Shown here one piece after another: positions 44,466 to 54,189 of a stretch of 64,000 nt of DNA. The stretch is from positions 1,426,001-1,490,000 of the forward strand of contig CAUWAG010000012.1 of the NCBI GenBank assembly GCA_963556695.1, written 5' to 3'. This DNA is from Anthostomella pinea (Eukaryota > Ascomycota > Sordariomycetes > Xylariales > Xylariaceae). The notes beneath the pieces were generated by a model. That model was not told the DNA's origin and did no database searches. It saw nothing but the letters and a program-made list of their open reading frames with translations. Position 1 is the stretch's first letter. Every line of letters starts with the position of its first letter. The translations under genes and the position numbers were made by a program.

Positions 44466-45446
44466 ATGCTAGCCAACAGCATTATCCCCTGCGTCGCCGC
44501 CCTCGTCTCCCTCGCCGCGTCCACCGAGACCCATGGAGGCTACGACTTTCAGGTGCGATTCAGCAATACCGCGGACCCGGAAACGACGGACATCAAGGAT
44601 GCCTACGAGCAGGCAGCTGCTGAACAGGCGTCGACCCATCTCCAGGCCCGGATCAACGCAACGGGCATCGCGGCAGACTGTCTGAAGTCCAACACCGGCC
44701 CGACTCCCGCCGAGCTGTATGCCCTCAAGGACTGCGTCGCCGCCGACAACGTCGGCAACTTCTTCACCCTCCTGGCCGACGACATCGAAGAGTCCAACAC
44801 CTTCTGGGACACCGTAGTCTCCCAGTCGACCACGGACAGGACACAGTGGGTGCCTGCCCGTATGTACACCAAGGCCTACTTCGATGGCGACCTCCTGGCC
44901 GCCCAGTTCGCCATTTGGACGCAGTCGCAGAATGCCGATGATGCCAACAATCACGCCAACCCCGAGCACTACTACAAGAAGACTACCGTGACTGGTCTTA
45001 CTAGTCAGAGCTCTGACATCTTCGAGGGATGGGGCGGCGTACTGTCGACATTCGGCACCAAGCGCACAAACTTTACTGTACCGGAATACACAACCCCAAC
45101 CTTTGGCACGGCAGACTACCCTGAGGAGTGGGCCATCGATCCGAGCTTCCTGCTTATATTCCAACGCATAGGACCGAAGGTGTTGAAGTCTGGCTCGGAG
45201 GCCACCTTTGGAGCCCTACACATCGCTGTCCGCGACCTCGCAGCCGACGAGGGTGACGAGGGCAAGTCTGGTATCGAGGTCTATGCCGCAGTCTGGTATC
45301 CGCCGTGGGACCAGGCCAGCGAGCAGAGCAGGATGGAGTTTACAGATAATTATCTGGCTGACGAGGCGCATCATATGGTTGTGGAGGTCATCAATTTGAC
45401 CCTACAAGCGCAGAAGGATTGCAGCACTGGGTTATGTGTAGCATAG
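44466..45446 (+). CDS. Secreted protein of unknown function (326 aa)
   Basis: Single exon with GC-rich third positions typical of a real fungal gene. The N-terminus is a signal peptide ('LANSIIPCVAALVSLAAS'). The rest is acidic, with 'DFQVRFSNTADPETTD', several N-glycosylation sites ('NAT', 'NFT', 'NLT') and Cys residues near residues 76 and 91 and at the C-terminus ('DCSTGLCVA'). No catalytic motif is evident, and I do not recognise a domain. The upstream TATA-like box and strong codon bias suggest good expression. It could be an extracellular protein or effector of a lineage-limited family. Confidence 0.8.
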   Translation: MLANSIIPCVAALVSLAASTETHGGYDFQVRFSNTADPETTDIKDAYEQAAAEQASTHLQARINATGIAADCLKSNTGPTPAELYALKDCVAADNVGNFFTLLADDIEESNTFWDTVVSQSTTDRTQWVPARMYTKAYFDGDLLAAQFAIWTQSQNADDANNHANPEHYYKKTTVTGLTSQSSDIFEGWGGVLSTFGTKRTNFTVPEYTTPTFGTADYPEEWAIDPSFLLIFQRIGPKVLKSGSEATFGALHIAVRDLAADEGDEGKSGIEVYAAVWYPPWDQASEQSRMEFTDNYLADEAHHMVVEVINLTLQAQKDCSTGLCVA

Positions 45447-46852
45447 TGGCGGCTCCCTGCCCTTGAGCCCCGACTATGCCATGCAGCGAAACCTGTGACA
45501 GAAAATAGAAGGAGATCAACTCAAAGCTTTTAGTGTGCTTTCTCGTCTTTACATTGTTCCAACCGTTGCTACCATGGCAGGCAGTGTGATGTTGATCGGG
45601 CCCTTGTGCGACTCGTGCACCTAGGTCTGGACGGATGAACCACATCACATCAAAAGGACGTCCGTGACCAGGACGTGAAGGGTTTCACTAGTGGTGCCTT
45701 GTTCTACACGAACATGTCGCACAGGACCGCTGAGCGAAAAGGGTTCTATGCCTGGGGAATTTGAGATTGAATGGACACTACGCCGATTCCAACAAAAGCG
45801 GTCAGATCTAGCCCACAGGCACCCCGTTGCCATGCATACATTTTTCAGAGGCAGCTCTTGCAGTCTTGCCAACTGTAATACGATCATTTCTATCAACGCC
45901 GGCAAGCCTCGAAGCACACATCTGAGGTCTGAGGTCTCGGGCTACCCCTGGTAGCACATATCCATGAGAGACTGTCACCAAAACCAGATCATGTCAGTGC
46001 GGACACTCAGCTGACAACGTTAGGCATGCCGATAAGACAGTCGAATACTCCAGCAGTTCTTCGCCTTCGACAAGCGTTTGCGCAACTCGAAGCGCGATAC
46101 CTGAGCACGGGATTCTGATCCGATCGCCCCTATCAATAACTGATGGGGTAACCATCCATCCATGTTCTTGGTCCCCAGGGTCCCGAGACTTGCGATCACA
46201 ATGCTGACACTTTCAAAGTCACTTCAATGCCTCCTCCTCAAAGGATCCCGAAATTACGAACCTCTGCTATGCTGCAACCTGCCAATGACCCATGACTGCG
46301 TGGAATGGAGGCCTTGCCCATGAGCAATTATTGGAACCTTCGGTGTCCGAAGGAACGCAACCTACAGCTATGTTCCGGGCGTAATCAATCCACAGGATCA
46401 GAGGCTGGTCTCGCGTGGCTGTGTGGTACTTTAAGCAAGCGAGACAAGACAAGCCTTCCTGTAACACCTGCCATGAGGAAACAAGATCAGCATAATATGG
46501 GGCCAGCACAACTGTTACAACAACCAGCCTGAGTCAGACTCCATGTTTGACACAATACGATAGATGCATACAAGAGCTTCTCCACAAGGCGCCTAAGTCC
46601 TCCTCTCCTCCTCTCAGACACCCGCACGGGTGATGCTGTCGCTTAGCCCTGCATCTGAATGACGAGCACATCGCTGGTATTAGCGTCCGAGTAGTCGGTC
46701 GTTGTGTATCCAGTAAGCCTCCAATGACGATGCGGCTGAGACCTAGCTGAAGAAAGTCACTGATCAGCAGCATACTTAGGGGACGCCAGCGGATGCGATC
46801 AACAAGGGTAATGAAGGACTTGAAGTTCGAGTGTGCAAGTGCCTGGCTACCG
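45447..46852. other. Intergenic, nothing supported
   Basis: Small ORFs only (up to 90 codons), none with recognisable content. Confidence 0.5.
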
Positions 46853-46860
46853 TATATATA
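46853..46860 (+). promoter_or_regulatory. TATA box of GH25 gene
   Basis: Tatatata about 95 bp upstream of the ATG at 46,954, in the usual position for strongly regulated fungal genes. Confidence 0.5.
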
Positions 46861-46953
46861 TTCCAGGCTATGCCCTGACCAGCTGTTCGACGCTTCATCT
46901 AACCTTGCTTCCGGTCATAAGCAACCTACCAGACCAACCACATCAGCTACAAG

Positions 46954-47673
46954 ATGAGAACCCCCATCATATTCTCTTTGGCCTTGAGCGGCCTCGCCTC
47001 TGCCTCTGCCACAATCTCAGGCTTTGATATTTCGAGCTACCAGCCCAACGTAAACTTTGCGAAAGCTAAAAGTTCAGGGGCAGGGTTTGTCATCATCAAG
47101 GTGAGATCCACGTCTTGGCCTAAGGTCAATATCACAGCTGATACCCATTGCCAGGCTACCGAGGGCACTAGTTACAAAAGTCCATACTTCAGCACCCAAT
47201 ACACCGGTGCCACGAATGCTGGGCTCATCCGCGGCGGCTATCATTTCGCAAGACCCGGTTCCGGCTCCGGCGCGACACAAGCCAAGTACTTCATCGCGAA
47301 TGGTGGAGGCTGGTCCGGTGACGGCAGAACCCTCCCCGGTATGCTCGACGTCGAGGGCGACTGCGGCGGTCTTTCCCAAAGTGCCACCGTGTCGTGGATC
47401 AAGGACTTCAGCGACACCTACCACAGCAGCACAGGGCGCTACCCCATGATCTACACGGATCCTTCGTGGTGGTCCACCTGTACTGGCAACTCGAACGCCT
47501 TCGCCAACACGAATCCCCTTGTCCTGGCGCGGTACGCTAGCACTCCTGGGACACTGCCCGGAGGGTGGCCGCAATACACCATCTGGCAGTTCAACGATCA
47601 TTACAGTGAAGGTGGAGACTCAGACATATTCAATGGTGACCAGGCCGGCTTGAGGAAACTGGCTACCGGCTAG
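46954..47673 (+). CDS. Secreted GH25 lysozyme (N,O-diacetylmuramidase)
   Basis: Exons 46,954-47,100 and 47,155-47,673 (221 aa), with a 54-bp intron (GTGAGA..CCAG). Splicing joins 'GFVIIK' to 'ATEGTSYKSPYF', as in other GH25 enzymes. There is a signal peptide ('IIFSLALSGLASASA'), then 'GFDISSYQPNVNFAKAK' with the first catalytic-site Asp, 'GGYHFARPG' and 'MLDVEGDCGG' carrying the Asp-x-Glu pair (about D114 and E116), followed by 'MIYTDPSWW' and 'IWQFNDHY'. GH25 enzymes cleave the glycan strand of bacterial peptidoglycan. In a fungus the likely use is competition with or feeding on bacteria, or modification of chitin-like polymers. It is a single-domain protein of family-typical length. The intron has a multiple of three bases and no in-frame stop. 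Confidence 0.93.
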   Translation: MRTPIIFSLALSGLASASATISGFDISSYQPNVNFAKAKSSGAGFVIIKVRSTSWPKVNITADTHCQATEGTSYKSPYFSTQYTGATNAGLIRGGYHFARPGSGSGATQAKYFIANGGGWSGDGRTLPGMLDVEGDCGGLSQSATVSWIKDFSDTYHSSTGRYPMIYTDPSWWSTCTGNSNAFANTNPLVLARYASTPGTLPGGWPQYTIWQFNDHYSEGGDSDIFNGDQAGLRKLATG

Positions 47674-48647
47674 AAGGTCTCTCTATGATCGCATCGTCAC
47701 TCGATTCTCGCGCTGTGGAGGTTGTGATATGGACACTGTTTGTTCTCGTGTAGCCTACCATTCAACCGCGTATATCAGATCTCGAGAGATTTTACCACGC
47801 GAATCCATCTCCGGTGCGTATGTTCTCGGTCAGCATTACAGCCTGATTGCCTGGTCCGAGGGCACGGAAATTATACTGTCGATCTCTTCGGGATACATGC
47901 TAAGGCAACGGTGCTTGATGGTACATATAGAGCCTAGTATAAGGGGTCTGTAAAGGCTCTGCTGTAGGGAGTCTGTCACGAACTTCCATCGTCACCATGT
48001 GATCGCCTATGACTTCAGCTTTGTCTTCTTGCTATTTCGTGCAATCACGGGAGCATGGGTGTAGAAACCCGACGAACGTGAATGCTAGTAATGGGAGTAA
48101 GAACAAAGAACACGAATCGAAGAGCTGAAACATGCGTGCTACTACCACCTCTTTCTGAAACCATAGAGGTACGGGCAGATTATTATGCAGTTTGAGTCTC
48201 AGCTGCCTTTGATCGAATGGGCAGAAGATGCAGTCTCGAAACAAGGGTGTATGTCTTGACTCAAGGTAAGCGTGGGAGGGGCCCTCAAAAATTTTCCTCT
48301 ATTGGTTGCGACACCATATTCTGTCTTGCAGCTACTGGTTTCAAGAGTGTTGAGAGGTTTCACGCGAGACCACGGTGACCACGGTGAGTCACTTCATGCG
48401 CCTTATGCTGATTTGTAAGGGATGGTGCAAAACTGCAACAACCCAGGCCCCCCAACTCATAGACCCACATGGTTGGACTTGAATAGCTGCATTTACATCT
48501 CAGAAAACAAGGAGGCGATAATCAACATAGTTACTATAGGTGGATGCTTCTAGAAGCGGCTGAACAAACAGGAATCGCCGCTACCAGGAGCCTGCACAGC
48601 AAACCTGCAGTGGTAACAAATGGCTTGCTATTGGGCCCAACCTCCAT
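47674..48647. other. Intergenic, nothing supported
   Basis: 3' flank of the GH25 gene and upstream region of the tRNA gene. No ORF of note. Confidence 0.5.
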
Positions 48648-48738
48648 GGCGACTTGGTGAAGAGGTTAACACGCTTCGTTTGGGAATGGTTCTACCTGAA
48701 TTTCGGAGAGGTCACGGGTTCGAACCCCGTAGTTGCCC
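48648..48738 (+). tRNA. tRNA-Pro(UGG) with 18-nt intron
   Basis: The acceptor stem ggcgact pairs fully with agttgcc (one G-U) and is followed by discriminator C. D-stem gtg/cac. Anticodon stem cttcg/cggag with loop TT-TGG-G and position 38 T after an 18-nt intron (48,685-48,702). Variable loop aggtc. T-stem acggg/cccgt around ttcgaac. A-box (tggtgaagaggtta) and B-box (gggttcgaacc) are intact. A T6 pol III terminator-like run lies about 45 bp downstream. The spliced tRNA is 73 nt before CCA addition. Confidence 0.88.
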
Positions 48739-49353
48739 CTTATAATCATCTGGTCAAGAAAGAAGCTTGATCACTACTCATTTTTTGTTGCTGCATCTGT
48801 CCGCCTGAATTTTTAGCCCTTTCCCGGTAACTAACATTCTTCCCACACCTGTCGCATTTTTAGTAAAAGAAGAAAACCTAATCAACTCCAGATGGTATTT
48901 AAATCATGGTTTGCAAATGTATATATCATTTCCCCTTAATATCTTCATGGGCCGGCTATATACCAATGAGGGAGGGCATTGACACATGTTTAATTCCCCG
49001 GCTAGCTGCTTGACGATGCGTTGCTCAGCGTGAGGGGGTAGGATCCGGCATGGAAGAGCCAGTGGTAGGATAGGAGCTCCGGGCCATGATGAAGCTGACC
49101 TCGAGAGTCACGAGGTTTGTCGAGGATAGTTACGGAACGACACGACATCTTGTCCAAGAAGCGAATTTTTATTGTTATTTCCCTTTCCAGTTATCGGTTT
49201 CCCAAGCCGGCTACTCCAGCTTGTTGAATGCTTGCCATCTGCCTCCCTTCCGAATCAAACCCGGCTACCAAATAAAGCCCTGCGGTTTGCCATCAACGCC
49301 AATACATCCCAAGCTCACAGCCCCATCTATCCACGTCCTATTGCGCCCTTTCC
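48739..49353. other. Intergenic, 3' side of small secreted protein gene
   Basis: No convincing gene. Includes the T-rich pol III termination region just after the tRNA. Confidence 0.5.
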
Positions 49354-49861
49354 TTACACCCACCACAAGGCGAGGCAAAAGGTGCAGCCATTCTGCTTGC
49401 ACTGGCTAGAACTGAAGAGACAGCTGGCGTCACAGATCTGCGCAGAAAGATCCGCACCCTCGACCGCGCTGGTATCCTCGTGCGCACCGGCTCCAGCAGC
49501 GAACGGCTTGTAGATGCGCCGCTGGTTCAACTCATCGGCAACAGGACCCTCGAGGGTTGCGACGTGGAGTAGTTCCGGGCCCGTAACGACGATCAGGGTG
49601 TTGTTCAGGTCCTCGATTCTGATCATGTCGTCGTAGAAGGCCGACAAGTCGTTGAGTTCGACCATGGTGGTGAGGATCTTGGCGTTGTGGTCCAGTTGGT
49701 CAACGGTGAGGGGAACCGCTTGGGCGGGTTCGTTGGCGTTCAGGCTTGCACTGGTATAGAGTGAATTACACTGTGACACAGTCTTGGAAGGGTGGAATGG
49801 CGCCCGTCACGTACCTGGTTGAAGGTGCAGCTTGAGCCAGCAACAGGAGGCTGAAAGCCAT
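49354..49861 (-). CDS. Small secreted cysteine-containing protein (147 aa)
   Basis: Exon 1 (49,861-49,815) encodes the signal peptide 'MAFSLLLLAQAAPST'. A 64-bp intron (GTACGT..CCAG) leads to exon 2 (49,750-49,354), in frame. The mature part starts 'SASLNANEPAQAVPLTVDQL' and continues with a helical-looking acidic segment ('ILTTMVELNDLSAFYDDMIR', 'TGPELLHVATLEGPVAD'). The last 30 residues hold five Cys ('CDASCLFSSSQC', 'GCTFC'). It is short, secreted, without a known domain and with Cys clustered at the C-terminus. These are features of candidate effectors or antimicrobial proteins, though the function is unknown. The upstream frame is open, so a longer N-terminus cannot be excluded. Confidence 0.7.
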
Positions 49862-50902
49862 GAGGACAGTGAGGACTCCGTGATATATGTTGGTAGAGGT
49901 GGCTTGCGCTTCTGATGTGCTGTTTGCGGGTGTGTGGGTATGATGCGTTGTGTGCGAGTGTGTAGGTGTGCTTGGTTGGGAGTCTCTGACTGTGTACTGC
50001 TGAAGAGCTTGATGGGAAGTGATGGGCTTCAGTCGGGGTATATGTAAGCAATTGAAGTTGGGCACTTTGGCGGAATCTCTGATTGTCAGACTGGTGAATG
50101 AATCGAGGCAATGTTTGCTTGTTCGGATGTCGAGGATAGAAAGCAGGGAAGGCCAGTGACTCGACATGATGTTTGCTCCAGAGGAGCATCCGGTTATGAC
50201 ACTGCCTATCTGGGTCTCCCCGATTTACGTATGCATTAGACTGGTTTTTGGCATACTGAATCTAATCATGGAACACTGTGGTTGACTGGCAAATCTGCTG
50301 TTGAACTCGGTTGTTCTATCCATAAATTTACTATCCCTTTCGAAATCCATCTTTAAACTAATAATCGACCTTTTAGTGACAGCACCTACAATAGCGAAAC
50401 GAACCACGCAGGGTCCAGGGAATCCAGCCCATTATGCATCATCAGGATTTGAGGCATGTTTTTCACCCTCAGCCCTATATCTCGGGGAATCTGCCGCCTG
50501 ATATCTAGCGGACCTTGTATACAGTTGTGCCTAATATTATGTGATGTCTGGTTGATAGACGACATGCCAACCGGTCCCTCATGCCAACCTCACCGCCTCT
50601 ACCTGTACCATGATATTCCCGAGCTGGAAAACTCCAAGTATAGTATCAAGATACGAAGCTTATCACAACTAAGACAATGCATCCTCACAATCCGCAGTGG
50701 TTATTACCCCAGGTCTGATTATGACCCGGGACTGCGTACGGTATCCGGCTTGCATGACCTCCGGGGTTCGGCTTCGGCTCGGTCTCGGCGCAGCAGTCTT
50801 TGATTGTGGGTCGCCTATAAAATTTGCGACCGAAAACAAAAGTAGCAGCAAGGGCTTGGACTTTGACCATATTATTAATCTACGTGTCGATAGCTTATCA
50901 CC
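49862..50902. other. Intergenic between divergent genes
   Basis: Shared upstream region of the small secreted protein (minus) and the transporter (plus). Overlapping ORFs here are judged spurious. Confidence 0.45.
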
Positions 50903-52425
50903 ATGGGCTACGGGTCGACATCCGACAGCAAGACTAGTGCCCGGGACGGCGGCAACGAGCACGATGGCTCCGGTCCGTCTTCACATCCTGCGGGAGGTCC
51001 CACCCCGCCGATCTCGCCTCCCGCCGGAGAAGAAGGACCCGACGATGCGGACCATCAGAAGCATGGTGCCATTCGGCAGCGACTACGAGGCTTCTATGAG
51101 AGAAACTTCGGACTCGTGCTCGTCTTTTTAGCTCAAACATTTGGATCTATCGTGCGAATATTCCTAATCCGACTCTTCTCTGTTGCGACGGTGCTAACAA
51201 CGGGTAGATGAGCACGGCTGCAAAACTACTGACGTCCAGCGAGTCGTCTCCCAAATTCCATGCCTTGGAAATTATATTTGTCCGCATGCTCGCAACTGCC
51301 ATCCTCGGCTCGTTGTACATGTGGTTCAAGAAGGTCCCCGACTTCCCCCTCGGACAGCGCAGTGTCAGGGGCCTCCTCGTACTCCGTGGCACAGCTGGTT
51401 TCATTGGGCTCTTCGGCCTGTACTGCAAGTGTTCCTTCGCCGTATATGAAGAGCCAGAACTGACGTCTTCAAGACTCGCTGTCCTATCTGGAGATATCAG
51501 ATGCCACCGCTATCAGCTTTCTTGTTCCGACATGGACGGCCATTGTCTGCTTTGTCTGGTTGAAGGTCCGTGTGCTGTGCCCCTTTAGTCGAGAATGACG
51601 CTAATGACCTCCAGGAGCCATATAGGTTGCAAGAAGCCATGTCCGGCCTCCTCGCTCTCGTAGGGGTGCTGTTCATCGCTCGACCAGCTTTCCTCTTTGG
51701 AGACAAGGTAGTTGACCCGATCTCCGGTGATCCCGTGTACAATAACCAGACCGTGACTGCTCTCATCGTGAATCGTCCTCCTGGCATGGTACACCCAGAC
51801 TCGCCTTCTCCCGCCGAGCGAGCTGTGGCTATTGTATGTGCCATTATTGGCACGTTTGCGGCGGCTACGGCATACGGCACGATACGTATCATCGGGAAAA
51901 GGGCACACTCGTTGGTCAGCGTCAACTACTTCGCTGTATTGGCCACGATCGGCTCGGCCCTGATCATCTTGATCCACCCGGATCTGCACTTCGTGCTGCC
52001 ACGAGGCGCCCTTCAATGGTATGTATGATAAGCCTTCTGTAATGGTTATTGGACTGACCAGCTCAGGACCTTACTCGTCATCATTGGAGTCGCGGGGTTC
52101 CTGCTGCAGTTTCTTCTGACGGAAGGGCTGCAGAGAGAGAAAGGCGGGAGAGCAACGAATGTGACCGTATGTACCTGGCCCCATTTTCCAGACCTGAAGC
52201 TGATGTGTTTAGTATCTGCAAATGGTGTTTGCACTAATCATTGAGCGAGTGATCTGGGGAACGACCCCTCCGGTAGTCAGCCTTCTCGGGAGCGCCTTGA
52301 TCATCGGAGCCGCAATCTGGTTGAGTCTACAGAAGAGCAAACCCGCGGACGCGCAGAAAAGGACTGCACTGGTTGACGAGGAGAGCAGCCTACTGGGCCC
52401 AGGAAGAAGGCAGAGCGATAGCTAA
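50903..52425 (+). CDS. DMT-superfamily (EamA/SLC35-like) membrane transporter
   Basis: Six exons: 50,903-51,151, 51,208-51,424, 51,474-51,565, 51,615-52,018, 52,067-52,166 and 52,213-52,425 (424 aa). After a Gly/Pro-rich cytosolic start come repeated hydrophobic segments: 'FGLVLVFLAQTFGSIMS', 'LEIIFVRMLATAILGSLYM', 'LLVLRGTAGFIGLFGLYY', 'ATAISFLVPTWTAIVCFVW', 'LLVIIGVAGFLLQFLL' and 'LLGSALIIGAAIWLSL'. This two-times-five helix pattern is typical of drug/metabolite transporters. The substrate cannot be told. Intron 2 (51,425-51,473) begins with GC (t|gcaagt), a GC-AG intron. The conserved 'GLYYSLSYLEISDATA' is restored only with that donor. The other introns are GT-AG and 46-56 bp long. Confidence 0.85.
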
Positions 52426-53073
52426 ATCATGTTTTCAGGAAAGCCTATGATGCCATGCGAGTGGCCTCGATACACATAAAGTATAATAGAGTGGCTGAGC
52501 CACTTGCATGAGACTCGGATGAGAAACCCCCTCGTACTCTGTGACGGGGTGTTTCGAGGATTATAAGGGGATTGCTCAGGTCGTAGAACCAACGGCGGAA
52601 CCGGACATACTGGCATTCCCACCCAGTAGCAAGAACGAGTACAATGCTATGAATCACCATGAACGAGGGCATAGTAAGCCTTCGTGACACAATATCAAGA
52701 CGTATCATGGTGTTTTACACTTTGAAGATTTGATCATTAAGGAGGAGGAAGTCATGTTGAAAAGCTCTCTGAATGTTGGGGGTCCAAGGGGATCAATGCA
52801 CCCAGCAATAGGGGTCACGCTAAGCCAAGCGACGGAACGGAGTCACCAGCCACAACTCTAGCGGCCGGGGGTGCCACATGGGACGACCCGCCTGCCTCTA
52901 TCCAAATTTCTTGGAGAGCTTCACGAAGTTGAGCAGCTGCAAACCCGCGACAGCACACAGAGCACAACCAACACCGATCAAAGCGATGAATCCGTGAGCA
53001 ACCAAACACCGACCAAGCGACCAGTCGATCGAGAGCGTAAACCCGAGCCTTTGCCACCGCGGGAATAGCAACC
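52426..53073. other. Intergenic, nothing supported
   Basis: 3' flank of the transporter and promoter of the uS17m gene. The small ORF at 52,871-53,068 is unlikely to be a gene. Confidence 0.5.
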
Positions 53074-53793
53074 ATGGCCACCACCGAAGCTGCAGCAGCT
53101 GCTGCTGCCGCTGTGCGGCATGCGACGAAAGAGTTACACGGTATCGTGGTGTCGGCCGGGCTGATGGACAAGACGGTGAAGGTTAGGCTAGGTGGCCAAC
53201 GGTGGGAGGACAGAGTGCAGAAGGTACGTTCGTATTGGATCACCTATACAGCTTAGCGGTACACGACACTTCTATTCCACCATCCATTTCCCCTCTCTGC
53301 TCTCCGTCTCCCCTTCCTTCTCTCCCTCCTCCGAGTGAGAGAAAGCTCGAGACCACCGGCTTCAACCCAGAAATACAGAATAAAGAAAGCACCCAATTGA
53401 CACACCCTACCCCCAACACAGTGGTTCAAACAACCCCGATTCAAGCTCGTCCACGACCCGCGCAACTCGGTGCGCAAGGGCGACATCATAGCCATCGCGG
53501 GCAGCTGGCGCGAGGCGCAACACGTCCGCCATGTCGTCAAGCACATCATCGCGCCGCACGGGGAGCCCATCGACGAGCGGCCGCCCGTGCCGACCATACA
53601 CGAGCGCATCGAGGAGCGGGCCGCCAAGCGGGCCGCCAAGGACGTGCGGAGGGCCCTGCGGCGCGAGGTCGACTCCACGGTGACGGCGAGCGCGCGCCTG
53701 GCCCTGGAGGCGCGGAAGGCCCTGGTGCGCATGGGGGCGCGGCCGAAGGCGGTCCCTCGCAATCCAGACACGAGCCTGGATGATGTGGATTGA
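53074..53793 (+). CDS. Mitochondrial small ribosomal subunit protein uS17m
   Basis: Two exons: 53,074-53,223 and 53,422-53,793 (173 aa), with a 198-bp pyrimidine-rich intron (GTACGT..ACAG), the longest well-supported one in the window. After an Ala-rich start comes the S17 beta-barrel: 'ELHGIVVSAGLMDKTVKVRL', then 'WFKQPRFKLVHDPRNSVRKG' and 'DIIAIAGSWREAQHVRHVVK'. A charged C-terminal extension ('AKRAAKDVRRALRREVDST') is common in fungal mitochondrial S17. The protein binds 15S rRNA in the mitochondrial ribosome. The lack of a clear separate presequence is noted. The Ala-rich N-terminus may serve. Confidence 0.88.
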
Positions 53794-54189
53794 GACCCGC
53801 CAGGGAGCACGGCTGCCATGCGATAGGAACGGAAAGGCTGAGGCTGCTCGACATGAGAGGGTCTGATGTATCTCAGATGCATGGGATTTATCTCTCCACA
53901 ACACAAAGCAGACTGGGAGAGCGCTGGTCAATCATTTTAGACATGTATATACCAACAATGTAACAATATGTACAAGTGCAGCTCGACAAAAGAGGCCAGC
54001 CAAACCTGGAACCCAGTGTCTTCATTGAACGCCAGGTCTCATATACCGACTTTTCGTTGTTGGACCCCAGGAAGCTGCCGCCGAGCCAGGTTGTACCTCG
54101 TGAGTGTTGTGGATTTGGATAGTTCGTCCACGCAGTCGGTACCAAGGGGCTATCTACGAAGGTGCGTTTCCAGGCATACATGCCGTGTC
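53794..54189. other. Convergent intergenic region
   Basis: About 400 bp between the 3' ends of uS17m (plus) and the AAA ATPase gene (minus). No gene or obvious hairpin. Confidence 0.5.

Noticed and set aside
44469..45164. 231-codon antisense ORF
   Set aside because: Shadow of the GC-rich secreted-protein gene at 44,466-45,446.
53202..53783. Alternative 193-codon ORF across the uS17m intron
   Set aside because: Reads the intron and the wrong frame of exon 2. The spliced uS17m model explains the region better.
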